Origin: JBEEOW01 sp041191405
Lineage (GTDB): Bacteria; Bacteroidota; Bacteroidia; Cytophagales; UBA9547
Direction: 5' to 3'
Assembly (NCBI GenBank): GCA_041191405.1
Contig: JBEEOW010000002.1
Span: forward strand, 191,154-255,153
Length of the DNA stretch: 64,000 bases
Made by a program: the position numbers and the translations under genes. Shown here in pieces: positions 33,256 to 42,627 of this stretch (positions are counted from its first letter, which is position 1; the number at the start of each line of letters is the position of its first letter). A model generated the notes under the pieces. It did no database searches. It was not told where the DNA came from and saw nothing but the letters and a program-made list of their open reading frames with translations.

Positions 33256-34329
33256 TTATTGATTTGGACCTTTGAAAGTATCTACATCTAAGTAAAAATG
33301 TAAAGATTTTAACTTAGCTCTATCCATATTTCCTTTTAATTTTGTAGCCTCATCAGTAAATGCTTTGCCTTCAAACTTATCATAATCGTTAGCAATCAAA
33401 CCTTGAGCTTCAACTAAAGCTTTATCAGGTTGATCTAAATAATTAAGATAAATAATTGCTTTATTATAGAAAGCCGAAAATCTCATTTTTCTATCAGGTT
33501 TTTCATCAGAAGCATATTTAGTTTTTAAACTTTCAAAGTATGTTAAAAACTCTTCAGCTTTTTGTTTTTGCTCAGCAGTTAATTCAGCATTTGCACTAAT
33601 TCCAGCTGCCCAAGCTTTAATTTCAGCACTAATAGCTTGTTGTTTTTCGTATTCTGGATGTTTTTTACTATCTAAAATCCAAACAGTTAAATTACCTGTC
33701 AATACAGGCCATCCTAACTTTTTATTTAAAGCTGCATTAGTATTTGTTAAATGTGTAGCATATTCAGTATTAAAAAACTCATTTAAAATACTTCTTCTAT
33801 TATTTCTAATATAAGCTTCTGCTTTATAATAATCTTTTTGTTCAGAACCTAAAGAAACAACTTTACCTTTATTGTCAGTTATAAAAGCTGAAAATAAAAA
33901 TTTACCAGTATTGTCAAATACATCCGATTTAAATTTGATTGTATATTTCAATGTTGGTTGGTAAGTACTTGTAGAACCTATTACAACTCCACTCGAATTT
34001 TTAGTTTCTCTACGAACTTCTTTAACATCATATTCGTCAATTCTTGCATCAACAAATGAAACTCTAATCTCATAATGACCTTTTTCTACCTTTTTTAATC
34101 CATCAATATTAATGTCACTTTCAGCAGAACTAAAACGAATTCTAAAATCATCAGAAACATCATTTCCCTGTGGAGAAACAACATTATATGTATTTTTTGT
34201 CAAATCAGCTACTTCAGGTATAACCCTATAGCTATTTGAAATGTAAAATCTGTCAATATCAACTTTTTGAGCAAATGTACTCAATGATATTGAGATAACT
34301 GAAGCTAAAGTAATAAGTGTTTTTTTCAT
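33256..34329 (-). CDS. Secreted protein of unknown function
   Basis: 357 aa. Clear signal peptide (cleavage after LSTFAQ, about residue 21). No named family is recognised. The first half (22-180) reads as beta-rich: DIDRFYISNSYRVIP at the start, GHYEIRVSFVDARIDEYDV, and PTLKYTIKFKSDVFDNTGKFLFSAFITDNKGKVV, which alternate hydrophobic and polar residues like the Ig-like or lipocalin-like domains of periplasmic proteins. The second half (about 190-357) is helical, with a TPR-like segment (FSAFYNKAIIYLNYLDQPDKALVEAQGLI). No cysteine, lipobox, catalytic motif or T9SS domain was seen, so a soluble periplasmic protein is likely. The downstream GH18-fold gene has its own promoter. Confidence 0.7.
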   Translation of the reverse strand: MKKTLITLASVISISLSTFAQKVDIDRFYISNSYRVIPEVADLTKNTYNVVSPQGNDVSDDFRIRFSSAESDINIDGLKKVEKGHYEIRVSFVDARIDEYDVKEVRRETKNSSGVVIGSTSTYQPTLKYTIKFKSDVFDNTGKFLFSAFITDNKGKVVSLGSEQKDYYKAEAYIRNNRRSILNEFFNTEYATHLTNTNAALNKKLGWPVLTGNLTVWILDSKKHPEYEKQQAISAEIKAWAAGISANAELTAEQKQKAEEFLTYFESLKTKYASDEKPDRKMRFSAFYNKAIIYLNYLDQPDKALVEAQGLIANDYDKFEGKAFTDEATKLKGNMDRAKLKSLHFYLDVDTFKGPNQ

Positions 34330-34462
34330 TTATAGTAATATTAGATATTTTGCTAATTAAATCATTTTTTTTTACTCTTACAAACAATATACGTAGTTGT
34401 AGTTGTTAAATTTTATAGTTTAAACAAAAAATATAATTGTTTTTTAATTTTTATACGTATAA

Positions 34463-35266
34463 ATGAACATGGAAACTTTAGGATATATTGGAGCATTGAT
34501 AATGGGACTTTTATTAGGCTTTATTGGAGGAGGTGGTTCAATTTTAACTGTTCCTATTTTAATTTATTTATTTAATATTGAAGCACATGTTGCTACTACT
34601 TATTCATTATTAGTAGTTGGCATTGTTTCTTTTTATGGTTCAATAAATAATATTAAAAATAAAATTGCAGATTTTAAAACAGCAATTTTATTTGTTATTC
34701 CTTCTGCAATAACAGTATATTTTACAAAAAAAATATTTATTGCCAACCTTCCTGACCCTTTAATTAACATTAATTATTTCACTGTTTCAAAACATCAATT
34801 TACACTAAGTTTCTTCATAATACTTATGTTTATTGTTGGATACAAAATGATTTTCACTGATTTAAAAGTTAAAACTGATGAAATAAAAATAAACAAACCT
34901 AATATTTTGATATTAAATATTGCGGCAATTGTAGTTGGTATTATTACTAGTATAGCTGGAGTAGGTGGAAGTTTTTTAATATTACCTGTTCTAATTACTT
35001 ATCTTGGATTTTCGTTCAAAAAAGCCGTTGCAACAGCCTTGTTAATTGTAACATTTAATTCACTTTTAGGGTTTTCAATTGACATACAACACCATATTGA
35101 TTTCAATTGGCATTTATTAACTATTTTCACCTCTATTGCAATTATTGGGGAAATTTTAGGTCAATTTTTATCTAAAAAAATCCCTATTATTTACATAAAA
35201 AAAACATTTGGCTTTATTGTAATTCTAATGGCTATTTCGATTTTAATTGTAGAAATACAGCAATAA
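34463..35266 (+). CDS. TauE/SafE (TSUP) family transporter, short form
   Basis: 267 aa, about eight membrane segments, the standard size for the family. First half: GLLLGFIGGGGSILTVPILIY and VATTYSLLVVGIVSFYGS; second half: VVGIITSIAGVGGSFLILPVLI and FKKAVATALLIVTFNSLLGF. These repeated Gly-rich motifs define TSUP. It probably exports a small sulfur-containing anion or organic acid; the substrate is unknown. Some relatives sit beside rhodanese or persulfide genes, but here the neighbours are an ABC ATPase on the other strand (5 bp away at the 3' ends) and an unknown secreted protein, so no hint is given. A start two codons later is also possible. Confidence 0.85.
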   Translation: MNMETLGYIGALIMGLLLGFIGGGGSILTVPILIYLFNIEAHVATTYSLLVVGIVSFYGSINNIKNKIADFKTAILFVIPSAITVYFTKKIFIANLPDPLININYFTVSKHQFTLSFFIILMFIVGYKMIFTDLKVKTDEIKINKPNILILNIAAIVVGIITSIAGVGGSFLILPVLITYLGFSFKKAVATALLIVTFNSLLGFSIDIQHHIDFNWHLLTIFTSIAIIGEILGQFLSKKIPIIYIKKTFGFIVILMAISILIVEIQQ

Positions 35267-35271
35267 ATCAA

Positions 35272-35889
35272 TTATTGATAATCACTTATTCTAATTACTT
35301 CGTCGCAAATCATGTATTCAAATTCCTGATTAGAACATATCAATAAAGTTCTATTATCAAGATGTTGTTTTAAAATTGAATGATACCATTCTATACCAGT
35401 TGCATCCATATTTGACGTAGGTTCATCTAACATGAGTAATGGATTATTTGAAAAAATGGCTAAAAGTAGTTTTAATCGTTGTTTCATGCCTGATGAGAAA
35501 AACTTTATTTGCTTGTTTTTATGCGCTGATAAATAACCAATTTCAAGTAATTCATTAAAATCTGAAAACTTATATTTTTCTCTAAATGAATAATGAAACT
35601 CTAATAATTCAAGTAAAGTGAAATCTTCTGCCAATTCCATATATGGTGATGCATATCCAATATATGAATGAATATCATCAATTGAAATGTTGGTTTCGTT
35701 TAATTGAAATTCAATTTTTCCTTTTGTTGGGTTTATAAACCCAGAAAGTATTTGCAATAACGTGGATTTACCTGAACCGTTTGCTCCGGTTATTGCTGTT
35801 TTACTACCTGATTTAAAAGTATAATTCAGTTTTGAAAAAATAGTATCGTTGATATATTTTTTGGATAATTCCGAAACAATGATTTGCAT
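35272..35889 (-). CDS. ABC transporter ATP-binding protein (orphan)
   Basis: 205 aa, a single ATPase domain. Walker A GANGSGKST (about residues 35-43), Q-loop region SYIGYASPY, signature FSSGMKQRLKLLLA (usually LSGGQ; here SSGMKQ, as in CcmA/NatA-like proteins), Walker B LLMLDEPTSN and a poorly kept H-loop (ICSNQE). No membrane partner is adjacent: the upstream gene is lpxA and the downstream neighbour is a convergent transporter of another family. In sequence style it resembles small export ATPases such as CcmA. It is separated from lpxA by a hairpin, so it may be transcribed by read-through from the lpx operon. Confidence 0.75.
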   Translation of the reverse strand: MQIIVSELSKKYINDTIFSKLNYTFKSGSKTAITGANGSGKSTLLQILSGFINPTKGKIEFQLNETNISIDDIHSYIGYASPYMELAEDFTLLELLEFHYSFREKYKFSDFNELLEIGYLSAHKNKQIKFFSSGMKQRLKLLLAIFSNNPLLMLDEPTSNMDATGIEWYHSILKQHLDNRTLLICSNQEFEYMICDEVIRISDYQ

Positions 35890-35904
35890 TGAATATAAAT
35901 TAAA

Positions 35905-35933
35905 ATGCTCAATTCCTTTTTAGAATTGAGCAT
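35905..35933 (-). terminator. Hairpin downstream of lpxA
   Basis: 11-bp perfect stem (35905-35915 / 35923-35933), 7-nt loop, followed on the minus strand by a T-rich stretch, in the 54-bp gap between lpxA and the ABC ATPase. Confidence 0.7.
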
Positions 35934-35943
35934 GGTTATTATT

Positions 35944-36723
35944 TTAGTCGCTTATACCTCTCATTATACCTCTCTCCGATCCTCGAACAAAGTTTATAAT
36001 TTCATCTCTTTCAGGAGAAGGTGGCATTTCCATTTCTATTATTTGAAGTGCTTTACTATTATTATTACCTTTTAAATAAAGCGTTCTAAATATTTCTTGT
36101 ATTTCGTTGATTTTTTCGTTTGTAAAACCACGTCTTCTTAATCCAACAGAATTTATTCCGCAATATGCAAGCGGCTCTCTACCTGCTTTAGTAAATGGCG
36201 GCACATCTTTCAATACAATTGAACCACCTGAAATCATAGCATGTGAACCAATTTTTACAAACTGATGAACTGCACTTGTTCCGCCGATAATTACCCAATC
36301 ACCCAACACAACATGTCCTGCAATTTGAACAGTATTTGCTAAAATACAATTATCACCAACTATTGCATCATGTGCAACATGTACATACGCCATTAACAAG
36401 CAATTAGCACCTACTTTGGTAGTAAATCTATCAGATGTACCTTTTGAAATAGTTACATATTCACGAACAACAGTATTGTCTCCAATTTCTGCTGTAGTAA
36501 CTTCTCCTGCATATTTTAAATCTTGAGGAGCAGATGATATACAAGCCCCTGGATAAATTTTACAATTTTTCCCGATTCTTGCACCAGGACTAATCACAGC
36601 ATGAGATGCTATCCAAGTTCCATCACCAATTATTGTATCCTCATGAATTACTGCAAAAGGTTCAACTGTTACATCTGAGCCTAACTTAGCATCAGGGTGT
36701 ATATATGCTAGAGGTGAAATCAT
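35944..36723 (-). CDS. lpxA: UDP-N-acetylglucosamine acyltransferase
   Basis: 259 aa. First enzyme of lipid A synthesis: transfers a 3-hydroxyacyl chain from ACP to UDP-GlcNAc. The N-terminal two-thirds is a left-handed beta helix of hexapeptide repeats (for example GDGTWIASHAVISPGARIG), with the catalytic His in YVHVAHDA near residue 121. The C-terminal helical domain has the usual RRRGFTNEKINEIQEIFR. Its start codon abuts the stop of lpxC-fabZ with no gap, so translation is coupled. Cytoplasmic, forms a trimer in the family. Confidence 0.97.
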   Translation of the reverse strand: MISPLAYIHPDAKLGSDVTVEPFAVIHEDTIIGDGTWIASHAVISPGARIGKNCKIYPGACISSAPQDLKYAGEVTTAEIGDNTVVREYVTISKGTSDRFTTKVGANCLLMAYVHVAHDAIVGDNCILANTVQIAGHVVLGDWVIIGGTSAVHQFVKIGSHAMISGGSIVLKDVPPFTKAGREPLAYCGINSVGLRRRGFTNEKINEIQEIFRTLYLKGNNNSKALQIIEMEMPPSPERDEIINFVRGSERGIMRGISD

Positions 36724-38118
36724 TTATTTATCTTTCCTTACAATACTTGCAGTCATTACTGCTTCACTTACTAATACACCTGCTACATAAGCATGACCTT
36801 GCATTTTTACTATTCCTCTTTTAATAGGAGCTAATAATTCGCATTTAAAAATAACTTGATCACCAGGAGTAATCATTTTTCTAAATCTGCAATTCTCAAT
36901 TCCTAAGAAATATGTCCAATAATTATGAGGGTCAGGAACAGAGTTTAATGCTAAAATTCCACCTGTTTGAGCCATTGCTTCCATTTGTAATACTCCTGGA
37001 AATACAGGATTATCAGGAAAATGTCCGACAAAGAAAGGTTCATTTATTGTTATATTCTTTAAACCAACAACAGTTGTTTCGTCTAAATGAATAATTTTAT
37101 CAATCAATTTGAATGGATAAGCATGTGGCAACATTTTGTAAATTTGCACATTATCCATTACTGGAGGTACAGTTGGGTCGTATTGAGGAATGTTACTTTT
37201 GCTTGACTCTAACATCATTTGCTTTAATTTTTTAGCAAATGCTATGTTTGCAGCATGACCTGGGCGAGCAGCTAAAATTTGTGCTTTGATTGGGCGCCCA
37301 ACCAATGCTAAATCTCCAATAACATCTAATAATTTATGACGAGCAGGTTCATTTTTATAACGTAATTCTACATTATTAAGAATTCCTTCTTTTTGAACCG
37401 TAATTTTATCTTTTCCTAATAGTTCTGATAAATGATTTAATTCATCATCAGCCACAACTCTATCAACTATCACAATTGCATTGCTTACATCTCCACCTTT
37501 GATAAGGTTTTGTTTGTAAAGCATTTCTAATTCATGTAAAAAACAGAATGTTCTTGCTGATGCAATTTCTTTAACAAATTGACGAATACTTGTAATTGAT
37601 GCATGTTGACTTCCTAAAACAGGTGAATTATAGTCAACCATTACAGTTACTCTATAATCATCTAAAGGTAGCGCAGCAATTTCAACATCTCTGTCAACAT
37701 CTTTATAATTTACACTTTCAGTAACTTCAAAAAAGTTTCTAAGTGCATTTTGCTCTTCTAATTCAGCTTCTAAAAGTTTATCAACGAATTGAATTGAACT
37801 TCCATCCATAATTGGTGGCTCCGGACCATCCAATTGTATCAATACATTGTCGATTTCTAAACCTACTAAAGCAGCTAAAGTGTGTTCAACGGTATTAACA
37901 CGAGCACCATTTTTTTCGATGGTAGTTCCTCTTGAAAGGTCAACTACATTGTCAACATCAGCTTCAACTATAGGTTGTCCTTCGATGTCAATTCGTTGAA
38001 ACTTAATGCCATGATTAATTGGTGCAGGCAAAAAAGTCATATTTGAAACTACTCCCGTGTGTAAACCTACACCCGAAACAGTAACAGGATTTTTTATTGT
38101 ATGCTGTTTAGTATTCAT
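36724..38118 (-). CDS. lpxC-fabZ: Bifunctional LpxC deacetylase / FabZ dehydratase
   Basis: 464 aa fusion. Residues about 1-305 are LpxC, the zinc deacetylase that commits UDP-3-acyl-GlcNAc to lipid A: VEHTLAAL supplies one zinc His, HKLLDVIGDLALVG contains the second His and the Asp, and GRPIKAQILAARPGHA follows. Residues about 315-464 are FabZ, the (3R)-hydroxyacyl-ACP dehydratase: the hot-dog fold with HAYPFKLIDKI, catalytic His in FVGHFPDNPVFPGV and catalytic Glu in LQMEAMAQTGG. The fusion is known in Bacteroidota and related phyla and links lipid A with fatty acid synthesis. It is the middle gene of the HD-lpxD-lpxC/fabZ-lpxA group, with no intergenic base on either side. Confidence 0.97.
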   Translation of the reverse strand: MNTKQHTIKNPVTVSGVGLHTGVVSNMTFLPAPINHGIKFQRIDIEGQPIVEADVDNVVDLSRGTTIEKNGARVNTVEHTLAALVGLEIDNVLIQLDGPEPPIMDGSSIQFVDKLLEAELEEQNALRNFFEVTESVNYKDVDRDVEIAALPLDDYRVTVMVDYNSPVLGSQHASITSIRQFVKEIASARTFCFLHELEMLYKQNLIKGGDVSNAIVIVDRVVADDELNHLSELLGKDKITVQKEGILNNVELRYKNEPARHKLLDVIGDLALVGRPIKAQILAARPGHAANIAFAKKLKQMMLESSKSNIPQYDPTVPPVMDNVQIYKMLPHAYPFKLIDKIIHLDETTVVGLKNITINEPFFVGHFPDNPVFPGVLQMEAMAQTGGILALNSVPDPHNYWTYFLGIENCRFRKMITPGDQVIFKCELLAPIKRGIVKMQGHAYVAGVLVSEAVMTASIVRKDK

Positions 38119-39168
38119 CTATTTGGTTTCCGAAACGGACAAATGTACCAATTTTTCTTCAATTTTTTCAATTTTACTTAATAATTCAGGCAGTTTTCTG
38201 AAAATTGTTAGCGATTTCAGGTTTTGTGCATATTCTTGGGCTGGTGAACCTAAGAATGTTTTACCTTCTTCTGTAACATTTTTGTTTATTCCTGACTGTG
38301 CACCTATTTTGGTTTTAGGTGCTAAAGTAAGGTGACCAATAATACCTACTTGTCCACCAATCATAGAATTATGACCAATTTTTGTTGAACCGGCAATACC
38401 TGTTTGCGCCGCAATTACTGTGTTTGCACCAACAGTTACATTGTGTGCTATTTGGATTAAGTTATCCAATTTAACACCTGATTCTATGATAGTTGAACCC
38501 ATTGTTGCACAATCAACTACTGTATTTGCTCCAATATCAACATGGTCGCCTAAAATTACATTTCCTAGCTGTGGAATTGTTTTGTAAGTACCATCGGCTT
38601 GAGGTGCAAAACCAAAACCGTCAGAACCAAGTACCGCACCAGCTTGAATTGTGCAATAATTTCCAATTACTGTATCTGCGTATATTTTTACTCCAGGAAA
38701 AATAATGCAATTATTTCCAATTTTTACATTGTTACCAATATAAACGTGTGGGTAAATTTTTACATTATCTCCTATTGTTGTATTTTCTCCAATGTACGAA
38801 AATGCTCCACGGTAAATACTTTCGCCTGTGGTAGCATTCTTTCCAATAAAAGAAGGTTCTTCTACTCCTGAAATTGAAAAGCTCTTAAATTTGTGGTATT
38901 CTTCTAAAAGTGCGGTAAAGGCTAAGTAAGGATCGTCAACTAAAATTAATGCTGGAGCAATTTCTTGTTTTGGCTCAAAAGTTTTGGCAGCGATAATTGC
39001 ACTCGCTTGTGTAGTGTAAACAAAATTCTCATATTTTATGTTAGAGAAAAATGTAATTGAGCCTGCTTGTGCAGTTTCAATTTTATCAAGGTTACTCACC
39101 TTTAGTTCTCCATTACCGATAACTGTACCGCCTAAGAGAGCCGCAATTTGATTTACGCTAAACTCCAT
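38119..39168 (-). CDS. lpxD: UDP-3-O-acylglucosamine N-acyltransferase
   Basis: 349 aa. Third lipid A step: N-acylation of UDP-3-acyl-glucosamine. N-terminal uridine-binding domain (about 1-100, FSVNQIAALLGGTVIGNGELKV), then a long beta helix of hexapeptide repeats (about 100-310). The catalytic His is expected in NLIQIAHNVTVGANTVIAAQTGIAGS, near residue 238; a second conserved segment, GSDGFGFAPQADGTYKTIPQLGNV, binds the substrate. The C-terminal helix forms the trimer's coil. Its stop directly precedes the lpxC-fabZ start. A -7 box within the end of the upstream HD gene may give it its own transcript. Confidence 0.97.
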   Translation of the reverse strand: MEFSVNQIAALLGGTVIGNGELKVSNLDKIETAQAGSITFFSNIKYENFVYTTQASAIIAAKTFEPKQEIAPALILVDDPYLAFTALLEEYHKFKSFSISGVEEPSFIGKNATTGESIYRGAFSYIGENTTIGDNVKIYPHVYIGNNVKIGNNCIIFPGVKIYADTVIGNYCTIQAGAVLGSDGFGFAPQADGTYKTIPQLGNVILGDHVDIGANTVVDCATMGSTIIESGVKLDNLIQIAHNVTVGANTVIAAQTGIAGSTKIGHNSMIGGQVGIIGHLTLAPKTKIGAQSGINKNVTEEGKTFLGSPAQEYAQNLKSLTIFRKLPELLSKIEKIEEKLVHLSVSETK

Positions 39169-39204
39169 ACCTTACTTAATTTTTATGCTTTTGTTAAAAA
39201 ACGT

Positions 39205-40434
39205 TTACAAATTTATTGATTTCGGCCAACATAAATAATGCTTTTTCACTTTTTTACTGATAGCAGTTATGTTAGGAAGGTCGGCAGCTTGTGCAATATC
39301 AAGAACGTCAGCGGTTTTAGTAACAATATTTATTTTATTATCTCCTCCCATATATGCTTCATTGTAAATTTCGCCAGTGAGTAAAATGTAACTCAATTCT
39401 TCAGCAGAAATATTTAATTCTTTCCTAATATTCAATTTTAACTCCTCAACTTGACTTTCATCAAATGCTTCATTTTGAAGTTTTACTTTGAACAATTTTC
39501 TGTTAATTAGTTTAATGCATAAGTAAGATAAAATAAAATCCTCGTGTGTCATCCACTGTTTTATTGCCCCCAAAACATCAAAATCATCTAATGAAGAAAA
39601 AGCTTTTAAGTATTTAGAATTCGTTTTAAAATCTTGTATATCAATATCTTCTTTTAAAAATAATTGTAACCCATCGCATGCAGGAATTGAAATATTATTT
39701 TGTGCTAAATATCTTGCTCTTCGCATAATGCTTATAAGCATCATTTCTGCTGAAATGGTAGTTTTATGTAAATACACTTGCCAATACATTAATCGGCGTG
39801 CATTTAAGAAATTTTCAATAGAGTAAATTCCTTTTTTTTCTACTACAATTCTGTCGTTTACTACGTCTAACAATTTAATAATCCTTTCAGAGCTGATTAT
39901 TCCCTCTGCAACCCCAGTAAAATACGAGTCACGATTTAAATAATCGAGTCTATCGACATCTAATTGTGAAGAAATTAAATCATGAAAAAACTTTCTGTGG
40001 TATTGGTCGGTGAATATTTCAATGGCAGTAGTTAGTTGTCCGTCGAATTCCAAATTTAATTGTTCCATGTACAACACCGACAACACTTCATGATGTGCAT
40101 TCGGCAAAATTGTACTTTCAAGCGCATGCGAAAACGGTCCATGACCAATATCGTGTAATAAAATTGCAATCAATGCAGCTTCGTATTCTTTACCCGAAAT
40201 ATCGTTTCCTTTATTTCTTAAAGAATCAAGCGTAATACTCATCAAATGCATACAACCCAAGGCATGATGAAAACGAGTATGTAGTGCTCCTGGGTAAACT
40301 AAATCTGTTAATCCCAGTTGTTTAATACGACGTAAACGCTGAAAAAATGGATGTTCAATTATATCATAAATCAAATCAGTTGGTATAGTTATAAAACCAT
40401 ACACAGGGTCATTGATAATTTTTTTCTTATTCAT
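39205..40434 (-). CDS. HD-domain phosphohydrolase
   Basis: 409 aa. The N-terminal metal-binding HD domain is clear: TRFHHALGCMHL supplies the first His, LLHDIGHGPFSHALE the HD pair plus a following His, and LDVDRLDYLNRDSYFTG the last Asp. This arrangement resembles the dGTPase/SAMHD1-like group ('HD superfamily phosphohydrolase', COG1078), which hydrolyses nucleotides. The C-terminal half is helical. Substrate unproven; dGTPase activity is only suggested by family. It is the first gene of the run leading to lpxD (36 nt apart). Upstream is a 437-bp gap with heptad tracts. Confidence 0.88.
   Translation of the reverse strand: MNKKKIINDPVYGFITIPTDLIYDIIEHPFFQRLRRIKQLGLTDLVYPGALHTRFHHALGCMHLMSITLDSLRNKGNDISGKEYEAALIAILLHDIGHGPFSHALESTILPNAHHEVLSVLYMEQLNLEFDGQLTTAIEIFTDQYHRKFFHDLISSQLDVDRLDYLNRDSYFTGVAEGIISSERIIKLLDVVNDRIVVEKKGIYSIENFLNARRLMYWQVYLHKTTISAEMMLISIMRRARYLAQNNISIPACDGLQLFLKEDIDIQDFKTNSKYLKAFSSLDDFDVLGAIKQWMTHEDFILSYLCIKLINRKLFKVKLQNEAFDESQVEELKLNIRKELNISAEELSYILLTGEIYNEAYMGGDNKINIVTKTADVLDIAQAADLPNITAISKKVKKHYLCWPKSINL
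39208..39215 (-). promoter_or_regulatory. Possible internal promoter for lpxD
   Basis: Minus strand TAAATTTG (TAnnTTTG), 39 nt before the lpxD ATG and overlapping the end of the HD gene. Confidence 0.45.
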
Positions 40435-40442
40435 ACATTGAA

Positions 40443-40477
40443 AGTTAAGAGTAAATAGTTGAGGGTTAAGGGTTTTT
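40443..40477 (+). repeat. Heptad tract B (5 units)
   Basis: Five 7-bp units of type AGTTAAG / AGTTGAG / GGTTAAG. It shares the exact 14-mer AGTTGAGGGTTAAG with element A (24388-24401). No five-unit complementary arm follows, only ACTTTAAATAAA, which also ends the right arm of element A; this suggests a deletion of the rest. Confidence 0.65.
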
Positions 40478-40686
40478 ACTTGACTTTAAATAAAAAATAT
40501 ATACTCAGTTTTTCTTTTTTGAAGAAACCAACTTACTTATTTTCTTTATTTTTTCAATCTAAATACTTTATAAGGTGCAAATTCGTTAGAAATTTTAATA
40601 ATTAGTAGCTTATTGATAAAATTTTATGGGTTAAAAATTATTTAGATATAAATTCTATATACCATGTTTGGAAAACAAAATTTATT

Positions 40687-40735
40687 TTAAGTCTTAAGTC
40701 TTATGTCTTTCATCTAAAATCTAAAATCTTAAGTC
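40687..40735 (-). repeat. Heptad tract H (7 units)
   Basis: Seven 7-bp units of type TTAAGTC / TAAAATC (minus strand GACTTAA / GATTTTA). It mixes unit types that occur separately in elements E, G and I. Confidence 0.65.
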
Positions 40736-40831
40736 AATCAATCATAACCAAATACAATTTAACTACGAATAACAACTAATTAATAACTATTTAAATAATC
40801 CAAAATAAAACTCTATTGTTAGATTTTTTTC

Positions 40832-40839
40832 TAAATTTG
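40832..40839 (+). promoter_or_regulatory. -7 box of porX
   Basis: TAAATTTG (TAnnTTTG), 32 nt before the porX ATG. Confidence 0.6.
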
Positions 40840-40871
40840 AGAAATAGAGTTTTAAAATTTACTTTCAAAAT

Positions 40872-42425
40872 ATGCAAAAATACCAGATTCTTTGGGCCGA
40901 CGATGAGATTGATTTACTAAAGCCTCATATCTTGTTTTTAAACAATAAAGGTTATGAAGTTACCGCTGTAGTAAGTGGAAATGAGGCAGTTGAAAAATGT
41001 TTAGAAAACAATTACGACTGTATTTTTTTAGATGAAAATATGCCCGGCATGTCTGGTTTGGAAGCCTTAGCAAAAATCAAAATTGCTAAACCTTCATTAC
41101 CCGTCGTGATGGTTACTAAAAGTGAAGAAGAGCATATTATGGAAGAGGCTATTGGTTCAAAAATAGCTGATTACTTGATTAAACCTGTTAATCCGAATCA
41201 ACTTTTATTATCTCTAAAAAAGATAATTGAAAATAAACGTATTGTTTCTGAAAAAGTAAACTCTGGTTACCAACAAGATTTCAGAAATATTTCGATGGCT
41301 TATAATGATAATTTGAACCATGAAGAATGGGCAGATATCTATAAAAAATTGATTTATTGGGAACTTGAACTTGAAGATTCGCAAGATTCAGGAATGGCTG
41401 AAGTTCTTGAAAATCAAAAATCTGAAGCCAATAGTTATTTTTGCAGATTTATTAGAAACAACTATGAAGATTGGTTGAATAACCCTAAAGTTGAAAAACC
41501 AATTCTTTCTCATCAAATAATGAAAAAGAAAGTTTTTCCTTTGTTGAAAGAAGATGAATCGCTATTTTTTCTATTGATTGACAACTTACGTTATGACCAA
41601 TGGAGGGTGCTTGAACCTCTTATTTCTGAATTATTTAATATAGTTGAAGAAAGCTCATATTACGCTATTTTACCAACTACAACTGCCTACGCCAGAAACT
41701 CTATTTTTGCAGGAATGTTGCCTGACGAAATTCAAAAATATTTTCCTCAATATTGGGTAAGTGATGACGAGGAAGATGGCAAAAATAACAATGAAGACAA
41801 GCTTTTTGCCAAACAATTAGAGAAAAACAATATTTCTGGTAAAATGAGTTATCACAAAATATTAAATGTAACGCAAGGCAAAGCATTGAATGATTCATTT
41901 AGTAACTTACTGAAAAACAAAGTAAATGTAGTTGTATATAACTTTGTTGATATGCTTTCGCATGCTCGTACAGATATGGCAATGATTAAAGAATTGGCTG
42001 CTGATGAAGCTGCATATCGTTCATTGACTAAGTCGTGGTTTTTACACTCACCATTGTATGATTTAATCAAAAAAATAGCTTCTAAAAAAGGCAAATTGGT
42101 TATCACTACCGACCATGGCACCATTAGAGTTAAGCGTCCGTTTAAAATTGTGGGCGACAAAGAAACGAACTCGAATTTGCGCTACAAAAACGGTAGAAAT
42201 TTAACTTATGAAGACAAAAATGTATTCTCTGCTCGTAAACCAGAGTTGTTGCATTTACCAAAAAAATATATGAGTTCATCGTTTGCATTTGCCGAAGATG
42301 ATTATTTCTTCGCTTATCCAAATAATTACAACCATTACGTAAGTTATTATAAAGATACTTTCCAACATGGGGGTGTTTCTCTCGAAGAAATGATTATTCC
42401 TTTTATTGTATTGGAGTCGAAGTAA
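40872..42425 (+). CDS. porX: PorX-type T9SS response regulator
   Basis: 517 aa. N-terminal receiver domain (1-120) with acidic pocket DDE (10-12), phospho-acceptor D54 in FLDENMPGMSG and Lys in YLIKPVN. A helical linker is followed by a PglZ/alkaline-phosphatase-fold domain (about 200-517) with LIDNLRYDQWR, TTTAYARNSIFAGMLP (nucleophile Thr), VVYNFVDMLSHAR, ITTDHGTIRV (metal-binding Asp-His) and a final QHGGVSLEEMIIPFIVLE. This two-domain layout is PorX, which controls T9SS genes and function in Bacteroidota and, in characterised homologues, cleaves oligonucleotides. The cognate kinase PorY is not in the window. PorX-TsaE-Ald order is common in the phylum. Heptad tract C begins directly after the stop codon. 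Confidence 0.93.
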   Translation: MQKYQILWADDEIDLLKPHILFLNNKGYEVTAVVSGNEAVEKCLENNYDCIFLDENMPGMSGLEALAKIKIAKPSLPVVMVTKSEEEHIMEEAIGSKIADYLIKPVNPNQLLLSLKKIIENKRIVSEKVNSGYQQDFRNISMAYNDNLNHEEWADIYKKLIYWELELEDSQDSGMAEVLENQKSEANSYFCRFIRNNYEDWLNNPKVEKPILSHQIMKKKVFPLLKEDESLFFLLIDNLRYDQWRVLEPLISELFNIVEESSYYAILPTTTAYARNSIFAGMLPDEIQKYFPQYWVSDDEEDGKNNNEDKLFAKQLEKNNISGKMSYHKILNVTQGKALNDSFSNLLKNKVNVVVYNFVDMLSHARTDMAMIKELAADEAAYRSLTKSWFLHSPLYDLIKKIASKKGKLVITTDHGTIRVKRPFKIVGDKETNSNLRYKNGRNLTYEDKNVFSARKPELLHLPKKYMSSSFAFAEDDYFFAYPNNYNHYVSYYKDTFQHGGVSLEEMIIPFIVLESK

Positions 42426-42461
42426 GAGTTGAGAAGTTAAGAGTTGAGAGTTGAGAGTTGA
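42426..42461 (+). repeat. Heptad tract C (5 units) after porX
   Basis: Starts at the base after the porX stop codon: four GAGTTGA units and one 8-bp unit (GAAGTTAA), total 36 bp. One-sided, followed by an A run. Confidence 0.7.
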
Positions 42462-42627
42462 AAAAAACTCCCATTTCCCTTTGCAACACAAGATAACATA
42501 GCACTCTAGTGCTCGTTATTTTGAAAAAAGAGTAGAACAGTTGCGACAAATCAGATACTAATAAATTCGCATTTTAAATAACTAAAAAAAATAATAATAT
42601 ACCTAGCATCAAATTATAGCCTTAGTT

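Larger units (their letters stand above)
40435..40871. other. 437-bp divergent intergenic region with two heptad tracts
   Basis: Between the HD gene and porX. It holds heptad tract B near the HD start and tract H in the middle, and the porX -7 box. No coding frame was seen. Confidence 0.6.

Noticed and set aside
36724..38118. LpxC-FabZ fusion as a sequencing error
   Set aside because: The joint lies in a continuous frame and the fusion is known in Bacteroidota.
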